NCBI RefSeq assembly: GCF_019448255.1
Contig: NZ_CP080410.1
Coordinates: forward strand, 1,426,001 to 1,490,000
Reading direction: 5' to 3'
Length of the DNA: 64,000 bases
Source of the DNA: Qipengyuania flava
GTDB taxonomy: Bacteria; Pseudomonadota; Alphaproteobacteria; Sphingomonadales; Sphingomonadaceae
Shown: one piece after another, positions 46,659-55,257 of the stretch
How positions within the stretch are numbered: the first letter of the stretch is position 1
Layout of the letters: every line of letters starts with the position of its first letter
Notes under the pieces: model-generated
What the model was told of the DNA's origin: nothing
What the model saw: only the letters and a program-made list of their open reading frames with translations
Database searches by the model: none
Made by a program: the position numbers and the translations under genes

Positions 46659-48458
46659 ATGATCGGGGTTCCTTCCTACCATGCAATCGCGGCGATGGTT
46701 GTTACCATCGCCATGTTCGTTGCCTTTGCGCGCGGGCGCATGTCGGTGGAGATCATTTCTCTCCTGACCATCGCGGTCATTGCGGTGGGTCTCTATTTCT
46801 TCCCGCTTCCGGACACTGCGCCAACCGATGGCCTCTCGTTGGCGTTCTCGGGCTTTGGCCACTACGCCCTCATCACGATCTGTGCGCTGATGATCATGGG
46901 GCGGGGGCTGGTGGTCACGGGCGCGCTTGAGCCCGCGGCCCGATTCCTCGAACGCTTGTTCAAAATCAACCTGCAGCTGGGCCTGCTGTTCTCGCTCGTC
47001 GTCACCTTCGTGCTGTCGATGATCGTCAACAATACTCCGGTGCTGGTTCTGCTTATCCCGATCTTCGTACAGCTGGCGCTGCGCGGCCTGTTGCCTGCAT
47101 CGAAAGCCCTCATCCCGATCAACGCCGCCTCGCTCATGGGCGGGCTGGCGACGACGATCGGTACTTCCACCAATATCCTCGTCGTTTCGATCGCGGTGGA
47201 CCTGGGCATGCCCGAGATGGGCGTATTCCATTTCACGCCGATCGTGCTGTTCGCCTCGCTCGTTGCGCTGCCGTTCGTCTGGATCGTCATGCCGCGCATG
47301 CTGGGGGATAACCGGGTCGAGACAGTGCATTCGCAGCGCCTTTTCGAAACCCGCCTGCGGGTGACCGAGAGCTCTATCCTCAACGGCCGCGAGCTGTCCG
47401 AGCTGGAAACCCGCCTGCCAACCGGTATCGAGTTCCACGACGTCCCGCCGGGCCTGATGCGGCCGCACCACCGTTTGCGCATGACGGGCACGCACGAGGC
47501 CATCGAGGAAGCCATGGCCACCCTGCGCGGGGATGCGGCGCCCAGCTGGGTGCTGGACCGGATCCGCCGCCGTTCGAGCGAGACCGGCACCGACATCGCA
47601 GTTGGCGAGATGATCGTGACGGCGGATTCGCGCCTCATTGGCCGCACTTTGCCGAGCTCAGGCATTGCCGATCTCTACGGTGTCGCAGTCATCGGCACGC
47701 ACCGGCCCGAACGTCTGGTGGGCGAGAAAGAGCAGTTCTCCGAAGGCGGCGATCACCGCTTTGCCGAAGGCGATGTGCTGCTGGTCATGGGCCTGCCTGA
47801 CGACATGCAGCACTTCGCCCGCGCCGATAGCCTGCTGCAGCTCGAAGGCATGCGCGAGCTGCCGCGGCGTTCCAAGGCGACGCTGGCCGCGGGCATCATG
47901 GGCGGCTCGATCGCGCTTGCGTCCTTCGGCCTTGTGCCCATCGCGATCGCCTCGCTGGCGGGCGCAATCCTCATGTTCGTGACGGGCTGTGTGAAGTTCG
48001 ACCGCGTGGGACGGGGTCTTTCGGGCAGCGTCATTGTGCTGGTTGCGGCCAGTATTGCGCTCGGCCGGATCATTCTCGACAGCGGGGCTGCGGACTGGAT
48101 CGGGACAGTGCTCGCCGTGGGCCTCGATTATCTGTCCCCGGCGGCTGCGCTCGCGGCCATCATGCTGGCGATGACCTTCCTCACCAATTTCGCCTCGAAC
48201 GCGACGGCGGCGACGGTCGGCACACCTATTGCCTTTGCGATTGCCACCAAGCTGGGGCTACCGCCTGAGCCGCTGGTGCTGGCCGTCCTGTTCGGCAGCA
48301 ACCTGTGTTACGCAACGCCGATCGCCTATCAGACCAACATGCTGATCATGGCCGAAGGGTCCTACGAATTCCGCGACTATGTGCGCACCGGCGTGCCGCT
48401 CGTCCTGATCATGGTGACGATGCTGTCGCTCGCCCTCGTGGTCACTTACGACCTTTAG
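46659..48458 (+). CDS. SLC13/DASS-type membrane permease with RCK_C (TrkA-C) domains
   Basis: 599 aa. Two hydrophobic blocks (about 1-215 and 405-599) flank a hydrophilic centre (about 220-400) with two TrkA-C-like parts: VTESSILNGRELSELETRLPTG and VGEMIVTADSRLIGRTLPSSGIADLYGVAVIG ... FAEGDVLLVMG. The paired signatures NNTPVLVLLIPIF with GTSTNILV in the first block, and NFASNATAATVGTPIAFA with TPIAYQTNMLIM in the second, mark the ion-transporter superfamily repeats. The family moves sulfate, dicarboxylates or citrate; the substrate is unknown. Start ATG at 46659, 48 bases after tRNA-Leu. Confidence 0.87.
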   Translation: MIGVPSYHAIAAMVVTIAMFVAFARGRMSVEIISLLTIAVIAVGLYFFPLPDTAPTDGLSLAFSGFGHYALITICALMIMGRGLVVTGALEPAARFLERLFKINLQLGLLFSLVVTFVLSMIVNNTPVLVLLIPIFVQLALRGLLPASKALIPINAASLMGGLATTIGTSTNILVVSIAVDLGMPEMGVFHFTPIVLFASLVALPFVWIVMPRMLGDNRVETVHSQRLFETRLRVTESSILNGRELSELETRLPTGIEFHDVPPGLMRPHHRLRMTGTHEAIEEAMATLRGDAAPSWVLDRIRRRSSETGTDIAVGEMIVTADSRLIGRTLPSSGIADLYGVAVIGTHRPERLVGEKEQFSEGGDHRFAEGDVLLVMGLPDDMQHFARADSLLQLEGMRELPRRSKATLAAGIMGGSIALASFGLVPIAIASLAGAILMFVTGCVKFDRVGRGLSGSVIVLVAASIALGRIILDSGAADWIGTVLAVGLDYLSPAAALAAIMLAMTFLTNFASNATAATVGTPIAFAIATKLGLPPEPLVLAVLFGSNLCYATPIAYQTNMLIMAEGSYEFRDYVRTGVPLVLIMVTMLSLALVVTYDL

Positions 48459-48608
48459 GCGAAGCGCCTGCATAGGCGCGGGGGGGCTTTCCTACCGCGC
48501 CGACCTCTGCAACACAGGGCGCAATTGAACCCGCATCAGGGGGTGCGGGTGGTTTTGGTGCCATGGATCGTGTTCCATGTGTTCCAAGCTGTAGGGAGAT
48601 CAAAAGGC

Positions 48609-49952
48609 ATGCCCAAATCCGTTCCAACACAGCTCGCGGCGCTGGCGATGCTGCTTGCCGCACCGGCCCAGGCCAACGAACTGCGCGCCGACCTTGAAGC
48701 CGACATGCCCGGCCTGATGGAGCTGTACCGCGATCTCCACGCCAATCCGGAACTCAGCTTCGAAGAGTACAAGACCGCCGCCAAGCTGGCCAAACGGATG
48801 CGCGACCTGGGGTTCGAGGTGACCGAGGAGGTCGGCAAAACCGGCGTCGTTTCGGTGATGCGCAACGGCGAAGGACCGACCGTGCTGCTGCGTGCCGACA
48901 TGGACGGCCTGCCGGTGATCGAACAGACAGGCCTGCCCTACGCTTCGAAGGTCATGGCCACCCCGGCAAGCGGCGTAACAACGGGGGTCATGCACGCCTG
49001 CGGTCACGACACGCATATGGCGGGTTTCATCGGTGCCGCGCAGCTGCTCGTCGACCACAAGGACAGCTGGCAGGGCACGCTCGTGATGGTTCTGCAACCC
49101 GCTGAGGAGCTGGGGCTGGGCGCTCTCGCGATGATCGAGGACGGGCTCTACACCCGCTTCCCCAAGCCCGACTATGCCATCGCGTTCCACGACGCGGCCG
49201 CGCCGATGCCGGCCGGGACGATCGGCTACACGCCGGGCTACGCGCTTGCCAATGTCGACAGCGTGGACATCACGGTGAAGGGCATCGGGGGGCATGGCGC
49301 CTATCCGCACACCACGGTCGACCCGGTGGTCCTCGCCAGCTCGATCGTCATGAAGCTGCAGACGGTGGTGAGCCGCAACTCTTCGCCGCTGGACCCGGCG
49401 GTCATTACGGTCGGCAGCTTCCATGCCGGGGCCAAGCACAATATCATCAGCGATGAAGCCAAGTTGCAGCTCACCGTGCGCAGCTATTCGGACGAGAGCC
49501 GCCAGCTGCTGCTCGACGGTATTCGCCGCGTTGCGCGCGGGGAGGCGATTACGGCGGGGCTGCCGGAAGATCTGATGCCCGAGATCGCGATCGAAGAAAC
49601 CTACACGCCCTCGACCTACAACGATCCGGACTTCACCGAGCGCATGGCGGCAAGCTTCAAGGCGCGCTTTGGCGAGAACCGCGTGGGAGAAACGCCGCCG
49701 GTGATGGGCGGAGAGGATTTCAGCCAGTTCCGCCGCGCAGCGCCTGAGGATGTGCAGTCGATGATCTTCTGGATCAGCGGAACGCCGCAGCCCATGCTCG
49801 AAGCGCTGGAGACGGACGGCACGCCGCTGCCGTCGCTTCACTCCCCCTTCTGGGCGCCCGATGCCGAAAAGGTCATCGCCACCGGGGCCGAGGCGCTGGC
49901 AAGCGCAGCGATCGAGCTGATGCCGGTGAGCGGAAGCTCTGCGGCTCCCTGA
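48609..49952 (+). CDS. Exported M20 family amidohydrolase / metallopeptidase
   Basis: 447 aa. Signal peptide (MPKSVPTQLAALAMLLAAPAQA), then the M20D fold. Metal ligands: HACGHDTHM, the catalytic Glu pair in PAEELGLGA, and HDAAAPMPAG, with MGGEDFSQF near the C-terminus. The dimerisation domain has GIGGHGAYPHTTVDPVVLAS. Members cleave N-acyl amino acids, hippurate or indole-acetyl-amino acids. The ATG at 48609 gives the signal peptide; a frame starting at 48525 is less likely. The gap before it (150 bases) held no clear promoter. Confidence 0.9.
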   Translation: MPKSVPTQLAALAMLLAAPAQANELRADLEADMPGLMELYRDLHANPELSFEEYKTAAKLAKRMRDLGFEVTEEVGKTGVVSVMRNGEGPTVLLRADMDGLPVIEQTGLPYASKVMATPASGVTTGVMHACGHDTHMAGFIGAAQLLVDHKDSWQGTLVMVLQPAEELGLGALAMIEDGLYTRFPKPDYAIAFHDAAAPMPAGTIGYTPGYALANVDSVDITVKGIGGHGAYPHTTVDPVVLASSIVMKLQTVVSRNSSPLDPAVITVGSFHAGAKHNIISDEAKLQLTVRSYSDESRQLLLDGIRRVARGEAITAGLPEDLMPEIAIEETYTPSTYNDPDFTERMAASFKARFGENRVGETPPVMGGEDFSQFRRAAPEDVQSMIFWISGTPQPMLEALETDGTPLPSLHSPFWAPDAEKVIATGAEALASAAIELMPVSGSSAAP

Positions 49953-49994
49953 CAAAAATGTGGCCGCCGGAGCATTGGGGGTGCTCCGACGGCC
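49953..49994 (-). terminator. Terminator of the aceA transcript
   Basis: A 13-position stem with one mismatch (12 pairs) at 49962-49994, loop of seven bases, followed on the minus strand by a short spacer and five T. On the plus strand no T run follows, so it serves the minus-strand transcript of aceA and its companion gene. Confidence 0.75.
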
Positions 49995-50067
49995 GTATTC
50001 TCCTCCCCAGGAGAACGTGTTGGTCTGTACCGCTGCAAGGCTGCGTCAGCACAGTCGATAGGGTACC

Positions 50068-50256
50068 TCACTCGGAGGGGACGTAGGTCCCCAGCCGGTG
50101 GTGGAGGGCGTTGATCTTCGCCAGTTCCTCGCGATCCTCGGTCTGCCGGGCGTAGGCCGTGAGCGCGGTGCGCAGCAGGCGGAAGTCGGCGGTCGAGAAC
50201 AGCGCGCGAGCGCGGCCCGGTTCGGTCTTGGGAGTGTCGTCGGTCATCGTCGTCAT
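50068..50256 (-). CDS. Small protein of unknown function downstream of aceA
   Basis: 62 aa, no signal or membrane segment. Polar N-terminus, then one or two helices (DFRLLRTALTAYARQTEDREELAKIN) and a short basic tail. GGAGAGGAG precedes the ATG, and it starts 11 bases after the aceA stop, ahead of the terminator at 49953-49994. So it is almost certainly co-expressed with isocitrate lyase. Family unknown to me. Confidence 0.7.
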   Translation of the reverse strand: MTTMTDDTPKTEPGRARALFSTADFRLLRTALTAYARQTEDREELAKINALHHRLGTYVPSE

Positions 50257-50267
50257 ATCTCCTCTCC

Positions 50268-51866
50268 TTAGGCGGCGGCGAACTGGTTCATGGTGTTGTC
50301 CTTGCCGCCAGCCTTGAGCGCGGCTTCACCAGCGAAGTATTCCTTGTGATCATCGCCGATGTCGGAGCCGGCCATGTTCTGGTGCTTCACGCACGCGATC
50401 CCCTGGCGGATTTCCTCGCGCTGGACGTTCTTCACGTAGCCAAGCATCGCCTGCTCGCCGAAGTATTCCTTGGCGAGGTTGTCGGTGCTCAGGGCCGCCG
50501 TGTGGTACGTCGGCAGCGTGATGAGGTGGTGGAAGATACCGGCACGCTTCGAGCCATCGGCCTGGAAGGTACGGATCTTCTCATCGGCTTCTGCTGCAAG
50601 CTCCGAACCATCGTAGTCGACGCTCATCAGCTTATCGCGATCGTAACCGCTCAGGTCCTTGCCGGCTTCGGCCCAGGCATCATAGACCTGCTGGCGGAAG
50701 TTCAGCGTCCAGTTGAAGCTGGGCGAGTTGTTGTAGACCAGCTTGGCGTTGGGGACCACTTCGCGGACCCGATCGACCATTCCGGCGATCTGCTCGACAT
50801 GCGGCTTCTCGGTTTCGATCCACAGCAGGTCGGCACCGGCTTCCAGCGCGGTGATGCAGTCAAGCACGCAGCGGTCTTCGCCGGTTCCGGGGCGGAACTG
50901 GTAGAGGTTGCTGGGTAGGCGCTTGGGCGCCAGCAGCTTGCCGTCGCGGCTGATGAAGACCTGGCCGTTCTTGATGTCGGCAGCGTCGACTTCGTCGCAA
51001 TCGAGGAAGCTGTTGTACTTGTCGCCGAGGTCGCCCGGTTCCTTCGAATAGGCGATCGACTTGGTGAGGCCTGCGCCGAGGCTGTCGGTGCGGGCGACGA
51101 TGATGCCGTCGGGAACGCCGAGTTCGAGGAAGGCGTAGCGGATCGCGCGGATCTTCTGGTGGAATTCCTCGTGCGGAACGGTGACCTTGCCATCCTGGTG
51201 GCCGCACTGCTTTTCGTCCGACACCTGGTTTTCGATCTGCAGGGCGCAGGCGCCGGCCTCGATCATCTTCTTGGCGAGCAGGTAGGTTGCCTCGGCATTG
51301 CCGAAGCCTGCGTCGATGTCTGCGATGATCGGAACGACATGCGTTTCATGCTCGTCGATTTCCTTCAGCAGGCGGTGCGTGTTGACCGCGTCGCCGGCTT
51401 CCTTGGCTTCGTCCAGCTGGCGGAACAGGCCGCCGAGTTCGCGGGCGTCGGCTTGGCGCAGGAAGGTGTAGAGTTCCTCGATCAGCGCGGGCACGGTCGT
51501 CTTCTCGTGCATCGACTGGTCGGGCAGGGGACCGAAGTCGCTGCGCAGGGCGGCAACCATCCAGCCCGAAAGGTAGAGGTAACGGCGCTTGGTGCTGCCG
51601 AAGTGCTTCTTGATGGAGATCATCTTCTGCTGGGCGATGAAGCCGTGCCAGGTGCCGAGCGACTGGGTGTAGTTCGCCGGGTCAGCATCATAGGCTTCCA
51701 TGTCTTCGCGCATGATCTTCGCGGTGTAGCGGGCGATGTCGAGCCCCGTGCGGAAGCGATTCTGTACGACCATGCGCGCGGCGCTCTCGGCGTCGATCGC
51801 ACCCCAGGGTGCGCCGTTGGCAGCAATGGTTTCGTTCAGTTCGTTGATCCGGGCCGAGTAGGTCAC
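50268..51866 (-). CDS. aceA: Isocitrate lyase (long form)
   Basis: 532 aa. Splits isocitrate to glyoxylate and succinate, the first step of the glyoxylate shunt. The catalytic motif reads EKQCGHQDGK, in place of the KKCGH of E. coli; the active cysteine is kept. Other landmarks are PIIADIDAGFGN, IENQVSDEKQ, IVARTDSLGA and YNNSPSFNWTLNF. The long form (about 530 aa) is the one seen in many alphaproteobacteria and Pseudomonas. GTG start at 51866 with AAGGAG upstream. Divergent from the ScfR/RamB-type regulator, probably its controller; malate synthase is not in the window. Confidence 0.96.
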   Translation of the reverse strand: MTYSARINELNETIAANGAPWGAIDAESAARMVVQNRFRTGLDIARYTAKIMREDMEAYDADPANYTQSLGTWHGFIAQQKMISIKKHFGSTKRRYLYLSGWMVAALRSDFGPLPDQSMHEKTTVPALIEELYTFLRQADARELGGLFRQLDEAKEAGDAVNTHRLLKEIDEHETHVVPIIADIDAGFGNAEATYLLAKKMIEAGACALQIENQVSDEKQCGHQDGKVTVPHEEFHQKIRAIRYAFLELGVPDGIIVARTDSLGAGLTKSIAYSKEPGDLGDKYNSFLDCDEVDAADIKNGQVFISRDGKLLAPKRLPSNLYQFRPGTGEDRCVLDCITALEAGADLLWIETEKPHVEQIAGMVDRVREVVPNAKLVYNNSPSFNWTLNFRQQVYDAWAEAGKDLSGYDRDKLMSVDYDGSELAAEADEKIRTFQADGSKRAGIFHHLITLPTYHTAALSTDNLAKEYFGEQAMLGYVKNVQREEIRQGIACVKHQNMAGSDIGDDHKEYFAGEAALKAGGKDNTMNQFAAA

Positions 51867-51931
51867 GGGGATACTCCTTAGTCGTGTTGGGGCGTGATCG
51901 CCTGAGGCCTAGGTGCGTCACCCAATTCGGT

Positions 51932-52005
51932 TTTGATAGGTAAATTTACAAAAATTCTTGTCTAATCGGCGCGAATGAGGCTATCAAACCTGTAAATATG
52001 TAAAG
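51932..52005. promoter_or_regulatory. Operator-like repeats between aceA and the ScfR-type regulator
   Basis: The 149-base gap is much richer in A and T than its surroundings. It holds a perfect palindrome GTAAATTTAC (51940-51949), the direct pair TGTAAA/TGTAAA (51991 and 51999 region), and an 8-base inverted repeat TTTGATAG / CTATCAAA (51932-51939 and 51981-51988, 41 bases apart). TTTACAAA at 51945-51952 resembles the TTTGCAAA boxes of RamB/PccR regulators. Likely the shared control region of both genes. Confidence 0.55.
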
Positions 52006-52015
52006 AAAGTCACAT

Positions 52016-53398
52016 ATGGCCGACGACGCTCTCTTTGCCGGACCTGCTGTGCGCCGCCTGCGCAAGCGCGAAGGCTTGACCCAGGCTGCCACCGCTGCCC
52101 GGCTCGACATCTCGCCGAGTTACCTGAACCTGATCGAGCGAAACCAGCGCCCGGTCAGCGCCCGTGTCATGATGCAGCTGGTCGAGCAGTTCGACTTCGA
52201 TCCGCGCACCCTGCGCGAGGACGAGGCGATCGGAGGGCTCGACGGCCTCGCGCGCCGTTTCTCCGACGAACGGTTTCAGGACCTGGGTGTCGATAGGGAA
52301 GAATTGCAGGAGTTTCTGTCTTCCGCCCCTCAGGCTGCGGCCGCGTTCGCGCGGCTCTACGACAACGCCGGGACAGCTTCGGCGCGGGAGGACGACCCGC
52401 TGTCAGCATCGCGGCTCGAGATCGAGCGTTGGCGCAACCACTTTGCCGACCTCGACACCGCCGCCGAAGAGCTGGCTGACGAGATGCGCCTGTCGCGCGG
52501 CGATTTCGGCATGGCGGTGACCGAACGGCTGCGGGAGCGGCACCAGCTTTCGGTCCGCATCCTGCCGCGCGAGGTCATGCCGGACAGCCTGCGCCGGCTC
52601 GACCTGCACGCCCGCCAGGTCCAGCTTTCCGAGATGCTGAGCGTGCCTTCGCGAAACTTCCAGCTCGCGCTGCAGCTCGCGCAGCTGGAATTTTCCGAGG
52701 CCATCGAGGCAGTCGCGCGCGGCGCGAATTTCGAGGATGAGGCGGCGACGGCGCTCTTTGCCCGCCACCTTGCCGGCTATGTCGCCGCGGCCCTGATCAT
52801 GCCCTACGGCCGCTTCCTGCGCGCTTGCGAGGCGACGGGCTATGACCTTCCCGTGCTGGAGCGCCGGTTCGGGGTGAGTTTCGAGCAGCTGGCGCACCGC
52901 CTCACCACGCTCCAGCGGGTGGGTCAGCGCGGCCTGCCGTTTTTCATGGTGCGCCTCGATCGCGCAGGCCAGTTCTCCAAGACCTTCACCGGGGCGAGCA
53001 CGGCGCGTTTCGTGGAATCGGATACAAGCTGCCCCTTGTGGCACGCGCACCGGGCGTTTGACCGGGCAGGGGAACTGCAGGTGCAATTTGTCGCGCTCGA
53101 CAATTCCGGAGATCGCGATGGTGGTTGGCTGACCATGGCGCGGACGGTTGAAGGCAGCGGTGCACCGGGCGAAGCGCAGTTCGTGGTTGCGGTCGGGGTG
53201 GAAGCCGTTCTCGCGAATGATCTCGCGCAGGCGCGCGGCGTTTCGCTGAGAGCCGACGATGCGCAGCCGATCGGTCCGGGATGCGCCCGCTGCCACAGGA
53301 TGCGCTGTAGCCAAAGGTCTCTGCCGCCGGCCGGTCGCCGGCTTGCCTTCGACACGATCCGCAGGGGCGTAACACCCTTCGAATTCGCCGACGGTTAG
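52016..53398 (+). CDS. XRE-family transcriptional regulator of the ScfR/RamB/PccR type
   Basis: 460 aa. N-terminal Xre helix-turn-helix (about 10-65: VRRLRKREGLTQAATAARLDISPSYLNLIERNQRPVSA), a helical middle, an IrrE/ImmA-like region without the metal HExxH motif (about 200-270), and a DUF2083-type C-terminus with a cysteine cluster (CARCHRMRC). This matches regulators that sense acyl-CoA and control the glyoxylate or propionyl-CoA genes. The adjacent divergent aceA is the obvious target. Start ATG at 52016. Confidence 0.88.
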   Translation: MADDALFAGPAVRRLRKREGLTQAATAARLDISPSYLNLIERNQRPVSARVMMQLVEQFDFDPRTLREDEAIGGLDGLARRFSDERFQDLGVDREELQEFLSSAPQAAAAFARLYDNAGTASAREDDPLSASRLEIERWRNHFADLDTAAEELADEMRLSRGDFGMAVTERLRERHQLSVRILPREVMPDSLRRLDLHARQVQLSEMLSVPSRNFQLALQLAQLEFSEAIEAVARGANFEDEAATALFARHLAGYVAAALIMPYGRFLRACEATGYDLPVLERRFGVSFEQLAHRLTTLQRVGQRGLPFFMVRLDRAGQFSKTFTGASTARFVESDTSCPLWHAHRAFDRAGELQVQFVALDNSGDRDGGWLTMARTVEGSGAPGEAQFVVAVGVEAVLANDLAQARGVSLRADDAQPIGPGCARCHRMRCSQRSLPPAGRRLAFDTIRRGVTPFEFADG

Positions 53399-53482
53399 CA
53401 TTCAACAGGCGCGACAGCCCGGAACAGGGAAAGCTGGCGAGCGTTCCCTGCCGCAGACCCATAGTCGCAAGAAAGACCTGAA

Positions 53483-53776
53483 ATGACAGAAGAACGCGTG
53501 ACCCGAACGACGGACGAGGCCGGAAACACCCACACCACGCACACGGTTGTCACAGACGGTGACCGGCGCGCCGGCGGCACCAATTGGGTGCTTGTCCTAC
53601 TGGTGCTGGGCGTTGTGATTGTTGGCATCATTTTCTTCACGCAAATGAGCGGTGCGGAAGTTGCCAAGGACAATGCGATTGCCGAAGCGGCCAGCGAAGT
53701 CGGCGACGCGGCAGGACAGGTCGGCGATGCCGCGGAGTCCGCCGGCGAAGCGATCGAGGACGCGGTAGCCAACTAA
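53483..53776 (+). CDS. Small single-pass membrane protein with a heptad-repeat tail
   Basis: 97 aa. A Thr/His-rich cytoplasmic start (TRTTDEAGNTHTTHTVV), one transmembrane segment (about residues 33-53), and a tail built of 7-residue Ala-Gly-Asp repeats: VGDAAGQ, VGDAAES, AGEAIED. The tail should form an amphipathic helix. Function unknown. It stands 85 bases after the regulator gene and 96 bases before the sugar transferase gene. Confidence 0.65.
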   Translation: MTEERVTRTTDEAGNTHTTHTVVTDGDRRAGGTNWVLVLLVLGVVIVGIIFFTQMSGAEVAKDNAIAEAASEVGDAAGQVGDAAESAGEAIEDAVAN

Positions 53777-53797
53777 ACGGCCCGAACGGGAACCATT

Positions 53798-53808
53798 GTA
53801 AAGTTTAC
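53798..53808. promoter_or_regulatory. 11-base palindrome GTAAAGTTTAC
   Basis: Perfect palindrome with one central base, 64 bases upstream of the sugar transferase ATG. Possible regulator site. Confidence 0.35.
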
Positions 53809-53826
53809 CGACGGTTCATCCCTGTG

Positions 53827-53853
53827 TGCTAGTTAAGAATCCCGACACTAGCA
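53827..53853. promoter_or_regulatory. Inverted repeat TGCTAGT-N13-ACTAGCA
   Basis: Two 7-base arms with a 13-base spacer, ending 18 bases before the sugar transferase ATG. Spacing suits a dimeric regulator; the site would overlap the promoter or leader of the exopolysaccharide block. Confidence 0.4.
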
Positions 53854-53871
53854 ATTGGTGAGCCGGACCGG

Positions 53872-55257
53872 ATGATCCGCCTTTTCAAGCACTACATTTC
53901 CTACAATGTCGTGCTGTTGTCCCTGATAGATCTCGTACTCCTCGCCTTGGCGGGGGAGGCGGCCTGGCGCCTGCGCGTCGGGCAAATCGGCGTCAGTGTC
54001 GGCAATCTTTCAGACCGGGTCCTCGAACTTGGTGGTTTTGCCGGAGTGGTGTGGCTCGCCATGATTGCCGTGGGCACGTATGGGCCCGAGGCGCTACGCT
54101 CGATCCGTTTCGCCACCGCACGCCTGCTCGTTGCGGTCAGCCTCGGAGTGCTGGCCATCTCGCTGATGAACCTGGTTCTTCCGGGCTCGGCGCTGTGGCG
54201 CTCGGTTCTTCTCTACGCGATGGCTATCGCGATTGTTGCGCTCGTTCTCAACCGCCTGCTGGCCGGCCGCATGCTGGGTGTCGAGGCTTTTCGCCGCACG
54301 ATTGTCGTGCTCGGAGCAGGCGAGCGTGCAAAGCGATTGCAGCGCCTTTCGCAGCGAGCCGACAGCGGCTTCGCGGTCGGCGGATTTGTCGCCATGGGCG
54401 ATAGCCCCGCAAGTATCGAGACCGCGGTCCCGCGCGAATCCATTTCCGACCTTGGACAGTTCGTCGAGCGGGTTGGCGCAAGCGAGGTCGTCCTTGCGCT
54501 GCAGGAACGCCGCAATGCCCTGCCGCTTAAAGACCTTCTCAAGGTCAAGACGAAGGGGGTGCACGTCAACGACTTCTCGAGCTTCCTCGAGCGCGAGACG
54601 GGTCGCGTCGATCTCGACACGCTCAACCCGAGCTGGCTGATCTTCTCGGATGGCTTCTCGGCCGGACGGCGCCTGTCGAGCCTCGGCAAACGCCTGTTCG
54701 ACATTGTGGTCAGCCTGGTGATCCTGGTGATCGGGCTTCCGCTGATCGTTGTCTTCGCGGTCATCATCAAACTGGAAAGCAAGGGGCCGGCCTTCTTCCG
54801 CCAGACCCGTGTCGGCCTTTACGGACAAACTTTCCAGATCCCCAAGCTGCGCTCGATGCGTACCGATGCCGAAGCGGCGGGCGTCAAATGGGCGGACAAG
54901 GATGATCCGCGGATCACCCGCGTTGGCCGCCTGATCCGCAAGGTCCGCATCGACGAGCTGCCCCAGGTCTGGAGCGTGCTGAAAGGCGAAATGAGCTTCG
55001 TGGGCCCGCGGCCGGAAGTGCCGGCCTTTGTGGTCGATCTCGAGAAGGAGCTGCCCTTCTACGCCGAGCGCCATGTGGTGAAGCCCGGCATCACGGGCTG
55101 GGCCCAGATCAACTATCCTTATGGCGCCAGCATCGAGGATGCCCGGCACAAGCTGGAATACGACCTCTACTACGCCAAGAACTACACACCCTTCCTCGAC
55201 ATCCTGATCCTGCTGCAGACGGCACGCGTGATCCTCTGGCCGGACGGCGCGCGATGA
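53872..55257 (+). CDS. Sugar transferase of the PEP-CTERM/XrtA (TIGR03013-like) type
   Basis: 461 aa. About four N-terminal transmembrane segments, a nucleotide-binding-like middle (RTIVVLGAGERAKRLQRLS), a further membrane segment at about 283-305, and a C-terminal bacterial sugar transferase domain. That domain has KRLFDIVVSL, FFRQTRVGLYGQTFQIPKLRSM, RIDELPQVWSVLKGEMSFVGPRPEVP and KPGITGWAQINYPYGAS. It would load the first sugar on undecaprenyl phosphate for exopolysaccharide. It overlaps prsK by 4 bases (ATGA). The tie to the PEP-CTERM version rests on the next three genes. Confidence 0.87.
   Translation: MIRLFKHYISYNVVLLSLIDLVLLALAGEAAWRLRVGQIGVSVGNLSDRVLELGGFAGVVWLAMIAVGTYGPEALRSIRFATARLLVAVSLGVLAISLMNLVLPGSALWRSVLLYAMAIAIVALVLNRLLAGRMLGVEAFRRTIVVLGAGERAKRLQRLSQRADSGFAVGGFVAMGDSPASIETAVPRESISDLGQFVERVGASEVVLALQERRNALPLKDLLKVKTKGVHVNDFSSFLERETGRVDLDTLNPSWLIFSDGFSAGRRLSSLGKRLFDIVVSLVILVIGLPLIVVFAVIIKLESKGPAFFRQTRVGLYGQTFQIPKLRSMRTDAEAAGVKWADKDDPRITRVGRLIRKVRIDELPQVWSVLKGEMSFVGPRPEVPAFVVDLEKELPFYAERHVVKPGITGWAQINYPYGASIEDARHKLEYDLYYAKNYTPFLDILILLQTARVILWPDGAR

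Noticed and set aside
46167-47495. Minus-strand frame across tRNA-Leu and the SLC13-type gene
   Set aside because: Contains the typical tRNA-derived artefact around 46.5-46.7 kb and runs antisense to suhB and the permease.
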